From the NCBI GenBank assembly GCA_002405875.1, contig DHMR01000024.1, positions 25,461 to 46,901 of the forward strand: a stretch of 21,441 bases of DNA, in the 5' to 3' direction. This document shows positions 1 through 6,408 of the stretch, one piece after another; the stretch's first letter is position 1; each line of letters opens with the position of its first letter. The stretch comes from a bacterium UBA4637 (lineage in GTDB: Bacteria > Bacteroidota > Bacteroidia > Bacteroidales > Bacteroidaceae). The translations under genes and the position numbers were made by a program. The notes under the pieces were generated by a model that was not told where the DNA came from, did no database searches, and was given only the letters and a program-made list of their open reading frames with translations.

Positions 1-14
1 GAGCCTTTTTGGTT

Positions 15-1685
15 TTATTCCTTGTTGGAGCTAGCGTATAGACCGATGCAAGCACCGATGAAACCACCGCTCTTCTGTGTACTCAGGTTGCTGGCGTCCA
101 CACCCTTGGCGAGCAACTGCCAGTCGCCTCCTTCCTCGGCATAGTAGAAGTCGTAATATCTATCATGTCCTTCTACCTTGAGGCGAAGTTTACCAGCCTT
201 GATAGGTGCTGAGGCTATCTGCACATTGTTTTTCTCCGCACGGGTCAAGGTGACGAGGAGCTGACCTTTCTTCATGGTCTTGCCCAATACAAAGTTGTGG
301 TCTTCCTTCTGGAGAAGAGCCAAACCGGCGATTTCCTTGTCGTTGCGAGGCGTGAAGTTGATTTCAGTCTCGGCGCTGAATGTGCCGTGCTGCTGGCGAG
401 CCCAGATGGCAGACATAGGCTCACGCTTGTAGATATTGCCCGGCAAGAGGTTCATCGTAAGCTTGTTGTCGGCAACCTTGTAGCAGTCCTTGAAGTCACG
501 GAGGAACATCCAGCGTGGGTTCAAGTCTTTCAAGCCAGCCTTGTTGCAATTCGTCTCGAAGTTATCGGTATAGCTGAAGTTGCCAGAGAATTCGTTCTTC
601 TCCGCAGGTTTCAATCCTGCCTTTTCACCTACTGTAGAGATCGGCGTATTCTTCTTCAGAATCTCTGGCCATCCATCCTTCCAAGTCACTGGCAACAGAT
701 AGGTGTCACGGCCGGTATTGTACATATCCTCCTCGTATGGACGGCAAGCCAGGAACACAGCCCACCAGTTGCCCTTGCCATCCTCTACTATGTCGGCGTG
801 GCCGGCAGAGGAAACAGGGTCCTTGCGGTTAGGGTCGAGACCGGTGCGCTGGGTGAGGATAGGGTTGTTAGGATTCTCCTCCCATGGCCCCATCGGGTTC
901 TTGGCACGGAGAATCACCTCGCTGTGCCATCCGCCTGTTCCGCCTTCGGCGCACATCAAGTAGTAGAACTTGCCCTTCTTGAAGAGGTGTGGTCCCTCAA
1001 TCCAGATAGGCTTTGCCTCCACGTGGGTTCCACCACGGAGAATCTCCTTGAAGTTACCCTTGATGGAGTCGCCCTTCACGTCGAACTCGAAGCAGCGGAT
1101 AGAGCGCTGTCCTTCGTAGTCGGCGCCGCCAACCACCGGACCGTTGTGTACGATGTAACCCTTGCCGTTGTCGTCGAAGAAGAAGCTTGGGTCGATACCA
1201 TCTATCTTTGGCAAGTAGATAGGTTCGCTCCATCCCTTCTTAGGGTCTTTGCTCTTCACGAAGAAGTTGCCAGCCCCTACGTTGGTGGTAATCATATAGA
1301 AGGTCTTGTTCTTCTTATTGTAACTGATGGCTGGTGCGAAGATGCCGCCCGATACATGCTGTCCCTTCAGAGGTACTTGCGATTCGCGGGTGAGCACATG
1401 ACCAGTTGGAGTCCAGTTCACCAAGTCCTTGCTCGTGGAGAGAGGCACGCCAGGGAAGAAGGTGAAGGATGAATTCACCAAGTAATAGGTGTCGCCCACA
1501 CGACAAACGCTAGGGTCTGGGTAGAAACCAGCCAGGATAGGGTTGTAGTACTGGTGGGTCTTGTCGATAGGCACATTGAAACGTGCGTCGTTGCCCGAAT
1601 ACTTGAAATAGTCGAACTCGGCGGTCTGTGCCTGAGCGGTGGAACAGAGAGCGAGCGAAAGCGATAAGATTGCTAAATTCTTCAT
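15..1685 (-). CDS. GH43 beta-xylosidase / alpha-L-arabinofuranosidase-type enzyme, secreted
   Basis: A 556-residue glycoside hydrolase that probably removes xylose or arabinose from xylo-oligosaccharides in the periplasm. The signal peptide is residues 1-20 (MKNLAILSLSLALCSTAQAQ), with no lipobox Cys. A five-bladed propeller GH43 domain spans about 45-350. Its three expected acidic residues are visible: Asp57 (YPDPS, general base), Asp165 (IDPSFFFDD, pKa modulator) and Glu230 (WIEGPHLF, general acid). Residues from about 385 form a beta-sandwich of the type found at the C-terminus of GH43 xylosidases. I start at the ATG at 1683-1685 because it begins the signal peptide and lies just after a -7 promoter box; the frame stays open upstream to 1766, but that stretch overlaps the promoter. 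The gene lies downstream of the sensor gene on the same strand with its own promoter. Substrate and GH43 subfamily cannot be fixed by eye. Confidence 0.93.
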   Translation of the reverse strand: MKNLAILSLSLALCSTAQAQTAEFDYFKYSGNDARFNVPIDKTHQYYNPILAGFYPDPSVCRVGDTYYLVNSSFTFFPGVPLSTSKDLVNWTPTGHVLTRESQVPLKGQHVSGGIFAPAISYNKKNKTFYMITTNVGAGNFFVKSKDPKKGWSEPIYLPKIDGIDPSFFFDDNGKGYIVHNGPVVGGADYEGQRSIRCFEFDVKGDSIKGNFKEILRGGTHVEAKPIWIEGPHLFKKGKFYYLMCAEGGTGGWHSEVILRAKNPMGPWEENPNNPILTQRTGLDPNRKDPVSSAGHADIVEDGKGNWWAVFLACRPYEEDMYNTGRDTYLLPVTWKDGWPEILKKNTPISTVGEKAGLKPAEKNEFSGNFSYTDNFETNCNKAGLKDLNPRWMFLRDFKDCYKVADNKLTMNLLPGNIYKREPMSAIWARQQHGTFSAETEINFTPRNDKEIAGLALLQKEDHNFVLGKTMKKGQLLVTLTRAEKNNVQIASAPIKAGKLRLKVEGHDRYYDFYYAEEGGDWQLLAKGVDASNLSTQKSGGFIGACIGLYASSNKE

Positions 1686-1715
1686 GTTGTTAATGAGTTT
1701 GTTATTTTTGCGCTG

Positions 1716-1769
1716 CAAAGTTACCGCTTTCTCTCGATATGTATCCCCCTGAAATGTTACCAACATTTT
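1716..1769 (-). promoter_or_regulatory. Promoter of the GH43 gene with operator-like element
   Basis: Read on the minus strand, TAACTTTG (1723 down to 1716) matches the Bacteroidota -7 box TAnnTTTG and would start transcription about 25 bases before the GH43 ATG. Upstream, TTGGTAACATTT (within 1752-1769) resembles the TTGGTTAC of the GH5 promoter. Its GTAAC begins 37 bases before the -7 box, against 36 for GTTAC at GH5, xusA and the DUF6057 gene. The second half-element (C/T)AAAG is not present at the expected place, so this is a looser member of the set. Confidence 0.55.
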
Positions 1770-1793
1770 GTGTCGCGTATCATTTCAGTTTCT

Positions 1794-1811
1794 ATTTGTT
1801 ACAAATACTTT
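1794..1811 (-). promoter_or_regulatory. Second operator-like copy upstream of GH43
   Basis: Minus-strand AAAGTATTTGTAACAAAT matches 14 of 18 positions of the element at 6081-6098 (AAAGTATTGGTTACTTAT). Its core TTTGTTACAAA is an inverted repeat around a central base. Its GTTAC core starts 42 bases (about four helical turns) from the GTTAC of the copy at 1756-1760. Binding by the neighbouring regulator is an inference. Confidence 0.4.
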
Positions 1812-1842
1812 GTTTTCGTCCAAGCCCTATCTGAACGAGAAC

Positions 1843-4800
1843 TTATTGCTTGTTACGCTGCTCGTTCATATAGTCGCGTGGCGATGCACCAAACATGTTC
1901 TTGAACATCGTGCTGAAGCTTGCCGGGTTGGAGAATCCGCATGAGTACATCACGTCGGTTACCGATTGCTTCGACTCCCTCAGCAACTTGGCTGCCATCT
2001 GTAGGCGCAAGTTGCGTACGAAGGTGTGAGGGGTCTGGTTGGTGAGCTCCTTCATCTTGCGGTGCAGGTGTACACGGCTGATGCCCACTTGCTTGGCCAG
2101 CATGTCCACGCTCAAGTCTTCGTTGGTGATGTTGTCGTTGATGACTTTCATCACCTGTTGCATCAGTTGGTCGTCAGGAGAAACCATCTCTATGTGTTTC
2201 ATCTTGTCTTCCTGGCTTTCGCTGCCCGTGAACTTGTTGCGCAGGGTGCGACGCACATTGAGCAGGTTGATGATGGTGCGGCGCAAGATGTCCATGTTGA
2301 ATGGCTTCACGATGTAAGCGTCTGCGCCCGTCTGCAATCCTGTAAGTTGGTCTTCCTCCCGGCTCATGGCTGTGAGCAAAATCACCGGTATGTGGTTGGT
2401 GTTCACGTTGCTCTTCAGCTTGGTGCACAGGGTGGTACCGTCCATCTCCGGCATCATGATGTCTGAGATGACGAGGTCTGGGTGCCGCTTCGTGATTTCT
2501 GGCAGCGCCTCCTTGCCGTTGTGGTAGGTCTGAATCTTGAACATATCTTGCAGCTGGTTGCTTAGATATTCGAGGATGGCGTCGTCGTCTTCCACGAGGG
2601 CTATTGTGCTCTTCTTCCCATCGTAGCTAGGAGCGGTTTCTATCTCAGCCTCTTGTGGTGTGGCTTCTTCCTCGGCATTGTCCTCTTCGTTCAATTCCAG
2701 GATGTCCTCTTCTTCTTGCCCCTCTGGTTTAGGCTCCATGATTTCCTCTGGCTTGAGATGGTCCTTGCCCAGTGGTAGGGTGATGAGGAATACGCTGCCC
2801 GTCTTCCAGTCGGGGTCGTCCTGCGTCTTGTTGTTGGCAGCGGTGATGGTGCCGTAGTGCAATTCTACGAGCGAGCGGGTGAGGTCGAGACCGATGCCGG
2901 TTCCCACGTTGCGGTCGTTGGCACTGGTCGCACTCTGATAGAATCGCTGGAAGATGGTCTCCAGCTTGTCTTCGTCGATGCCCTTGCCGCTGTCCTTGAT
3001 GGCGATGCGGGCATGGTGTGGCGAATGACTCAGGATGATGCTCACCTTGCCGCCGGCAGGAGTAAACTTGAAGGCGTTGGAGAGCACGTTCATGAGCACC
3101 TTGTCGAAGTTGTCGCGGTCTATCCATACAGGCAGACTCTCGTCGGCATGCTCAAAGCTGAAATGGATGCTCTTTGCCTGGGCTTGTTGCTCGAAGAGCT
3201 TGTATTCGTCGTTGATAAACGCCACCATGTCGGTCTCGCTCATGTGCATCACCATCTGGCCCTTGTCTATCTTTCGCAGGTCCATCATCTGGTTGATGAG
3301 GTGCAGGATGCGCTCCGAGTTCTTGCGCATCATGTCGTAGATGCCCTGTCGGTGGGTGTCCTTGTCTTCCTTGATGAGGCTGAGCAATGGGGTGAGGATG
3401 AGGGTCAAAGGCGTGCGAATCTCGTGGCTGATGTTCATGAAGAATTTCAGCTTCGCCTCGCCCATCTCCTCGGCGTGGATGTGTTTCTGCAGCAGCAGGC
3501 GGTCTTCCTCCTTGCGCTTGCGGTGCTGTATGTAGAGCATGCAGAGCGAGATGAGCACGAGAAGATATGCGAGTCTTGCCCAGATGCTGGCGTACCATGC
3601 AGGATGGATGATGATGGTGAACTCCTTGACTGGGGTCTCGTAACCATTGCAGATGGCCTTGATGCGAAACTTGTATTTGCCCGCAGGCATGTGGGAGAAC
3701 GAAACCTCGTTGGAACCTTGCTGCACCGTGTGCCACTCCTCGTCGTTGATGCTGTAGGCGTAGCTTATCTGTTCTACGTTGCTGTAGGTGAGGGTGGAGA
3801 GTTGCAGGGTGAAGGTGTTGTCGTCGTTCGAGAGATTGAACACCTCGCTGTTGTAGGCTCCCTTCTCGGTGATGGTGTAGAATCCAGATTCCATTCCCGG
3901 TGTCAGGCTCTTGTTGCCCACGATGAAACCCGACAGCTTGACGGTGGCGTTCCAAGGATGTTGCTTCACCTTGGCGGCGTCGAAGCAGTTGAAGCCACCC
4001 GTGCCGCCCATGATGATGATGCGCTTGTCTGCAGAGGCACAGGCTGCTCCGTCGGAGAACTCGTTGCTCTGCACGCCATTCTCTACATAAAACTTGGTGA
4101 TGCTCTTCTTGGCAGCATCCAGCTTGTTCAGACCACTGGTTGTACCTATCCATATTCTGCCCTTATAGTCTTCGATGAAGCAAGAGATACTGTTCTCGCT
4201 CAGTCCGTCTTTGGTGGTGTAATGCTTCAGGAGTTTACCCCCCCATTTGTATACGTAGGCTCCATCTTCGGTGCCATACCAAATGTGACCTTTGCTGTCT
4301 ACAAAGACGCAGTGGGAGAAGCTGTTGCGGTTCAGGCAGTTCACGCCGCCCAGTGCGGAGGTCCAGCTGTTGTGCTTGATGTCGTAGCAAGCCAGTCCGA
4401 TGGAGGTGGCAAGGTATAGGCAGCTATGGTCTTTCGAGAGAGCCAGCTTGGCAACATAGTCGTTGGGAATGCTGTTGACATGAGACCGGGTGTCGGCATG
4501 GTCTTTCATCTTATATATAATAGGTTGTCCGGATTTCGGAATGCGTATCAGTCCGCATCCCATGGTGGCAAGCCACATGGTGCCTTGCTTGTCGCATTTG
4601 ATGTCGAACACGCCCTTGTTGCCCAATTCATTGATGTTGATGCGGTGGAAATTTCCGCTTGCATCCAAGATGCCAACGCCGTCGGCATAGGTTCCCACCC
4701 AGATGCGCCCGTCAAGATCTTGGCAGATGGCGAGGATGGCGCTGTTGTCCATGTAGTGGGCTTGCAATTCGCTTCCGTTTTGGTTCAGCTTGTAGAGTCC

Positions 4801-5925
4801 GTCCTTGTCGGTTCCCACCCAGAGATTGTTGCTGTTGTCGAGCATCACGCTGGTTACGCAGTTGTCGCCGATGATGTTGCGGTTGCCGAGTCGGAAGCCC
4901 ATGTAGCCGAAATCGTACATTCCCTGTGGCTGCATGAACACGCCCTTCTGCAACATACTGAACCAGATGTTGCCCTGCGAGTCTTCTATGATGTTTTGTA
5001 TCTTACTTCTGCTCAGGTTGATTTGCGCGCTGAAGAATGGGTTGTCGATGACTGCGCCTGTGGCAGGGTCGTAGAGGACGATGCCCTCGCCGTCGCATCC
5101 GATGAACAATTTGCCACTCTTGCTCACATAGATGGTTTGTATAGTGAGGTTGCCGATGCTGCTGATGCGGGTGAACACGGTAGAGCCGGCGGTCTTCTTG
5201 TAAACGCCCTGGTTCTTAGTGGCGAGGTAAAGGTTGCCCTTGCCGTCTTCCTTTATTTCTTGCGCCATCAAACCGCTGGTGCCGGCAAGGTGGGTGGATA
5301 GCTTGCCGTTCTTGCCCATCCAGAATAGTTTGCCGTCTTCCGTGATAATCCACACGTTGCCAAGGCGGTCTTCCATCACGCGCGCAGAGTATTTCAGTTT
5401 GTTATCGGTGTCTTTTATGAGCTTACAGGTATGCTCCCCTTTCTTCATCAGATAGATTCCGTGCCCCGATGTGCTGATGAGCACATTGCCATTGCGTAAC
5501 CTGCAGATGCTAGTAACGTAGGTGATGGCTGTGTTGCCCTTGGAATCGATGAGTGGAATGTTGGTAAACTTCTGTCCGTCGTGGAGCAACAAACCTTTGT
5601 TGGTTCCTAGCAGTAGGTATCCGTATGCATCTTGGGTGATGCAATTGATATAGTTGGTGTTGAGCGAAAGCTTGTTGCTCTCGTCCTTCTTCTTCACGGC
5701 AAAGTGGTAGCCGTCGTATACGTTCAGGCCATTGCGAGTGGCTATCCAGATGAAGCCATTCGTGTCTTGGTAAACCTGCGTTACGAGGTTGCTCGACAAC
5801 TGGTTGTCGGTGTTGAAAAGTTTGCCTCTTTGCGCCATCGCGTCTTGTATGAAAAGACATAGGAGCAACAGGCAGAGGATGCATGATTTTTTCGTTTTTA
5901 TCATGATTCTTGGTTTTTTCATCAT
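1843..5925 (-). CDS. Hybrid two-component sensor-regulator (HTCS), XynR-like
   Basis: A 1360-residue single-chain sensor kinase and response regulator, probably the activator of this xylan locus. Order: signal/anchor segment (best hydrophobic run follows Met8, MIKTKKSCILCLLLL); two seven-bladed propellers with recurring blade motifs such as GFIWIATRNGLNVYDG and GRIWIGTTSGLNKLD; a Y_Y_Y domain at about 710-775; a membrane helix at about 781-799; a HisKA domain with His834 in NISHEIRTP; an HATPase with Asn950 (N box), DSGKGID and GTGIGL; a receiver domain (about 1105-1225) with phospho-acceptor Asp1155 (SDIMMPEMDG) and VKPF; and an AraC-type double helix-turn-helix at about 1260-1358. All catalytic residues are present. 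An acidic linker of about 40 residues joins kinase and receiver. HTCS proteins usually bind oligosaccharides in the periplasm and activate adjacent SusC/D operons. The start could be Met1, Met2 or Met8. Confidence 0.95.
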   Translation of the reverse strand: MMKKPRIMIKTKKSCILCLLLLCLFIQDAMAQRGKLFNTDNQLSSNLVTQVYQDTNGFIWIATRNGLNVYDGYHFAVKKKDESNKLSLNTNYINCITQDAYGYLLLGTNKGLLLHDGQKFTNIPLIDSKGNTAITYVTSICRLRNGNVLISTSGHGIYLMKKGEHTCKLIKDTDNKLKYSARVMEDRLGNVWIITEDGKLFWMGKNGKLSTHLAGTSGLMAQEIKEDGKGNLYLATKNQGVYKKTAGSTVFTRISSIGNLTIQTIYVSKSGKLFIGCDGEGIVLYDPATGAVIDNPFFSAQINLSRSKIQNIIEDSQGNIWFSMLQKGVFMQPQGMYDFGYMGFRLGNRNIIGDNCVTSVMLDNSNNLWVGTDKDGLYKLNQNGSELQAHYMDNSAILAICQDLDGRIWVGTYADGVGILDASGNFHRININELGNKGVFDIKCDKQGTMWLATMGCGLIRIPKSGQPIIYKMKDHADTRSHVNSIPNDYVAKLALSKDHSCLYLATSIGLACYDIKHNSWTSALGGVNCLNRNSFSHCVFVDSKGHIWYGTEDGAYVYKWGGKLLKHYTTKDGLSENSISCFIEDYKGRIWIGTTSGLNKLDAAKKSITKFYVENGVQSNEFSDGAACASADKRIIIMGGTGGFNCFDAAKVKQHPWNATVKLSGFIVGNKSLTPGMESGFYTITEKGAYNSEVFNLSNDDNTFTLQLSTLTYSNVEQISYAYSINDEEWHTVQQGSNEVSFSHMPAGKYKFRIKAICNGYETPVKEFTIIIHPAWYASIWARLAYLLVLISLCMLYIQHRKRKEEDRLLLQKHIHAEEMGEAKLKFFMNISHEIRTPLTLILTPLLSLIKEDKDTHRQGIYDMMRKNSERILHLINQMMDLRKIDKGQMVMHMSETDMVAFINDEYKLFEQQAQAKSIHFSFEHADESLPVWIDRDNFDKVLMNVLSNAFKFTPAGGKVSIILSHSPHHARIAIKDSGKGIDEDKLETIFQRFYQSATSANDRNVGTGIGLDLTRSLVELHYGTITAANNKTQDDPDWKTGSVFLITLPLGKDHLKPEEIMEPKPEGQEEEDILELNEEDNAEEEATPQEAEIETAPSYDGKKSTIALVEDDDAILEYLSNQLQDMFKIQTYHNGKEALPEITKRHPDLVISDIMMPEMDGTTLCTKLKSNVNTNHIPVILLTAMSREEDQLTGLQTGADAYIVKPFNMDILRRTIINLLNVRRTLRNKFTGSESQEDKMKHIEMVSPDDQLMQQVMKVINDNITNEDLSVDMLAKQVGISRVHLHRKMKELTNQTPHTFVRNLRLQMAAKLLRESKQSVTDVMYSCGFSNPASFSTMFKNMFGASPRDYMNEQRNKQ

Positions 5926-5959
5926 GTCGGTTTAAATTGTTATGTTTGTATTCTGCATG

Positions 5960-5967
5960 CAAAAGTA
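5960..5967 (-). promoter_or_regulatory. -7 promoter box of the HTCS gene
   Basis: Minus-strand TACTTTTG matches TAnnTTTG and lies 35 bases before the first ATG of the sensor gene, giving a short leader. No GTTAC element sits 36 bases upstream and no clear -33 TTTG is visible. The sensor therefore appears to be expressed from a different, probably low and constitutive, promoter. Confidence 0.45.
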
Positions 5968-6028
5968 AGAAAAAAGTTGCATAATCCATCCTTTTTCTGG
6001 TCTTTTTTCTATCACAAAGGTTATTTTC

Positions 6029-6105
6029 TTAACATTTGTTACTTGTTGCAAAGAGTTTGTTACATCAAGTAAGGGTATGTAAAGTATTGGTTACTTATAA
6101 CAAAG
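6029..6105 (+). promoter_or_regulatory. Triple operator-like array, candidate HTCS binding sites
   Basis: Three same-orientation copies of a two-part element GTTAC-N6-(C/T)AA(A/G)G: GTTAC at 6038, 6059 and 6090, with partners CAAAG (6049), TAAGG (6070) and CAAAG (6101), always 11 bases on. The copies are 21 and 31 bases apart, close to two and three helical turns, so they would face the same side of the DNA. AraC-type dimers typically bind such two-part direct repeats. Assignment to the adjacent HTCS is an inference from position. Confidence 0.55.
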
Positions 6106-6133
6106 TATGTTTGGTGAAAGCAATGTATCTTTG
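6081..6133 (+). promoter_or_regulatory. GH5 promoter
   Basis: TATCTTTG at 6126-6133 is a full TAnnTTTG -7 box. No TTTG is found at the usual -33 spacing; CAAAG (6101-6105), part of the proximal operator copy, occupies that place. GTTAC starts exactly 36 bases before the -7 box. The layout suggests an activator-dependent promoter with the start near 6140. Confidence 0.65.
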
Positions 6134-6164
6134 CATCAGAAATTTTAATAGTTTTGTACAGATA

Positions 6165-6226
6165 GGTTAGTTAGGTTTAATTAGGTTTATAATTTAGGTT
6201 TAATTTGGTTTATAAAAATAGGTTTA
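6165..6226 (+). repeat. Tandem 23-base repeat with GGTTTA cores in the GH5 leader
   Basis: Units 6171-6193 and 6194-6216 are identical at 21 of 23 positions; both begin TTAGGTTTAATT and continue (A/T)GGTTTATAA. GGTTTA occurs at 6174, 6184, 6197, 6207 and 6221, with a degenerate GGTTAG at 6165. The array lies downstream of the -7 box, so it is probably transcribed as UUAGGUUUA repeats. It could be an RNA-level control element or a second DNA-binding array. Confidence 0.7.
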
Positions 6227-6296
6227 AGGTAAAATTCAGAAACATCTGAGTTAGGAAATTGTGATTTTTTTAAGGAATCATGATTAATTGGTTTTC

Positions 6297-6335
6297 TGGA
6301 ATGGTGCGTAGGGATACGCGCCATTCTACGTTTTT
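6297..6335 (+). terminator. GNRA-loop hairpin plus T-run: leader attenuator or short-RNA terminator
   Basis: Arm 6297-6310 (TGGAATGGTGCGTA) pairs with 6315-6328 (TACGCGCCATTCTA) over 14 positions including two G-U pairs, and the loop is GGGA. CG and then TTTTT follow (6331-6335). This looks like an intrinsic terminator sitting 73 bases upstream of the GH5 ATG and inside its expected leader. It may attenuate GH5, end a leader-derived RNA of about 195 bases, or simply be a stable leader structure. Confidence 0.5.
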
Positions 6336-6408
6336 CAAGGTGAAGAGAAAGTTGACGGATACAGAGAGAAAGAACTTTTTGAGGTAAAATCTAAAAACAT
6401 ATATAACA

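Larger units (their letters stand above)
5926..6408. other. Divergent control region between HTCS and GH5 (483 bases)
   Basis: No convincing gene lies here. In order it holds the HTCS promoter (5960-5967), three operator-like elements (6029-6105), the GH5 -7 box (6126-6133), a tandem 23-base repeat with flanking copies (6165-6226), and a strong hairpin followed by five T (6297-6335). A 35-codon ATG frame at 6280-6387 is open but unsupported. If transcription starts near 6140, GH5 has a leader of roughly 270 bases, long for a plain secreted hydrolase. Confidence 0.7.

Noticed and set aside
297..1472. A 391-codon open frame on the plus strand opposite the GH43 gene
   Set aside because: It is antisense to a gene with clear catalytic motifs, has no recognisable domain and mirrors the GH43 codon pattern.
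1686..1766. N-terminal extension of GH43 to the ATG at 1766
   Set aside because: The extra 27 residues precede a perfect signal peptide and overlap a -7 promoter box, so the ATG at 1685 is preferred.
3152..4153. A 333-codon frame on the minus strand within the sensor gene
   Set aside because: It is a frame-shifted reading of the HTCS coding strand, rich in Gln, His and Arg, with no domain.
2857..4419. A 520-codon open frame on the plus strand opposite the sensor gene
   Set aside because: It covers the propeller, kinase and linker parts of the HTCS in antisense; the translation is low-complexity in Val, Leu, His and Glu without domains, as expected for the complement of a higher-G+C gene.
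6110..6113. TTTG as a conventional -33 box for the GH5 promoter
   Set aside because: It is only 12 bases from the -7 box, against the usual 19-21, and it is not preserved at xusA.
6276..6285. Perfect palindrome AATCATGATT
   Set aside because: Ten bases of AT-rich palindrome are expected by chance, and no second copy was noticed in the other promoters.
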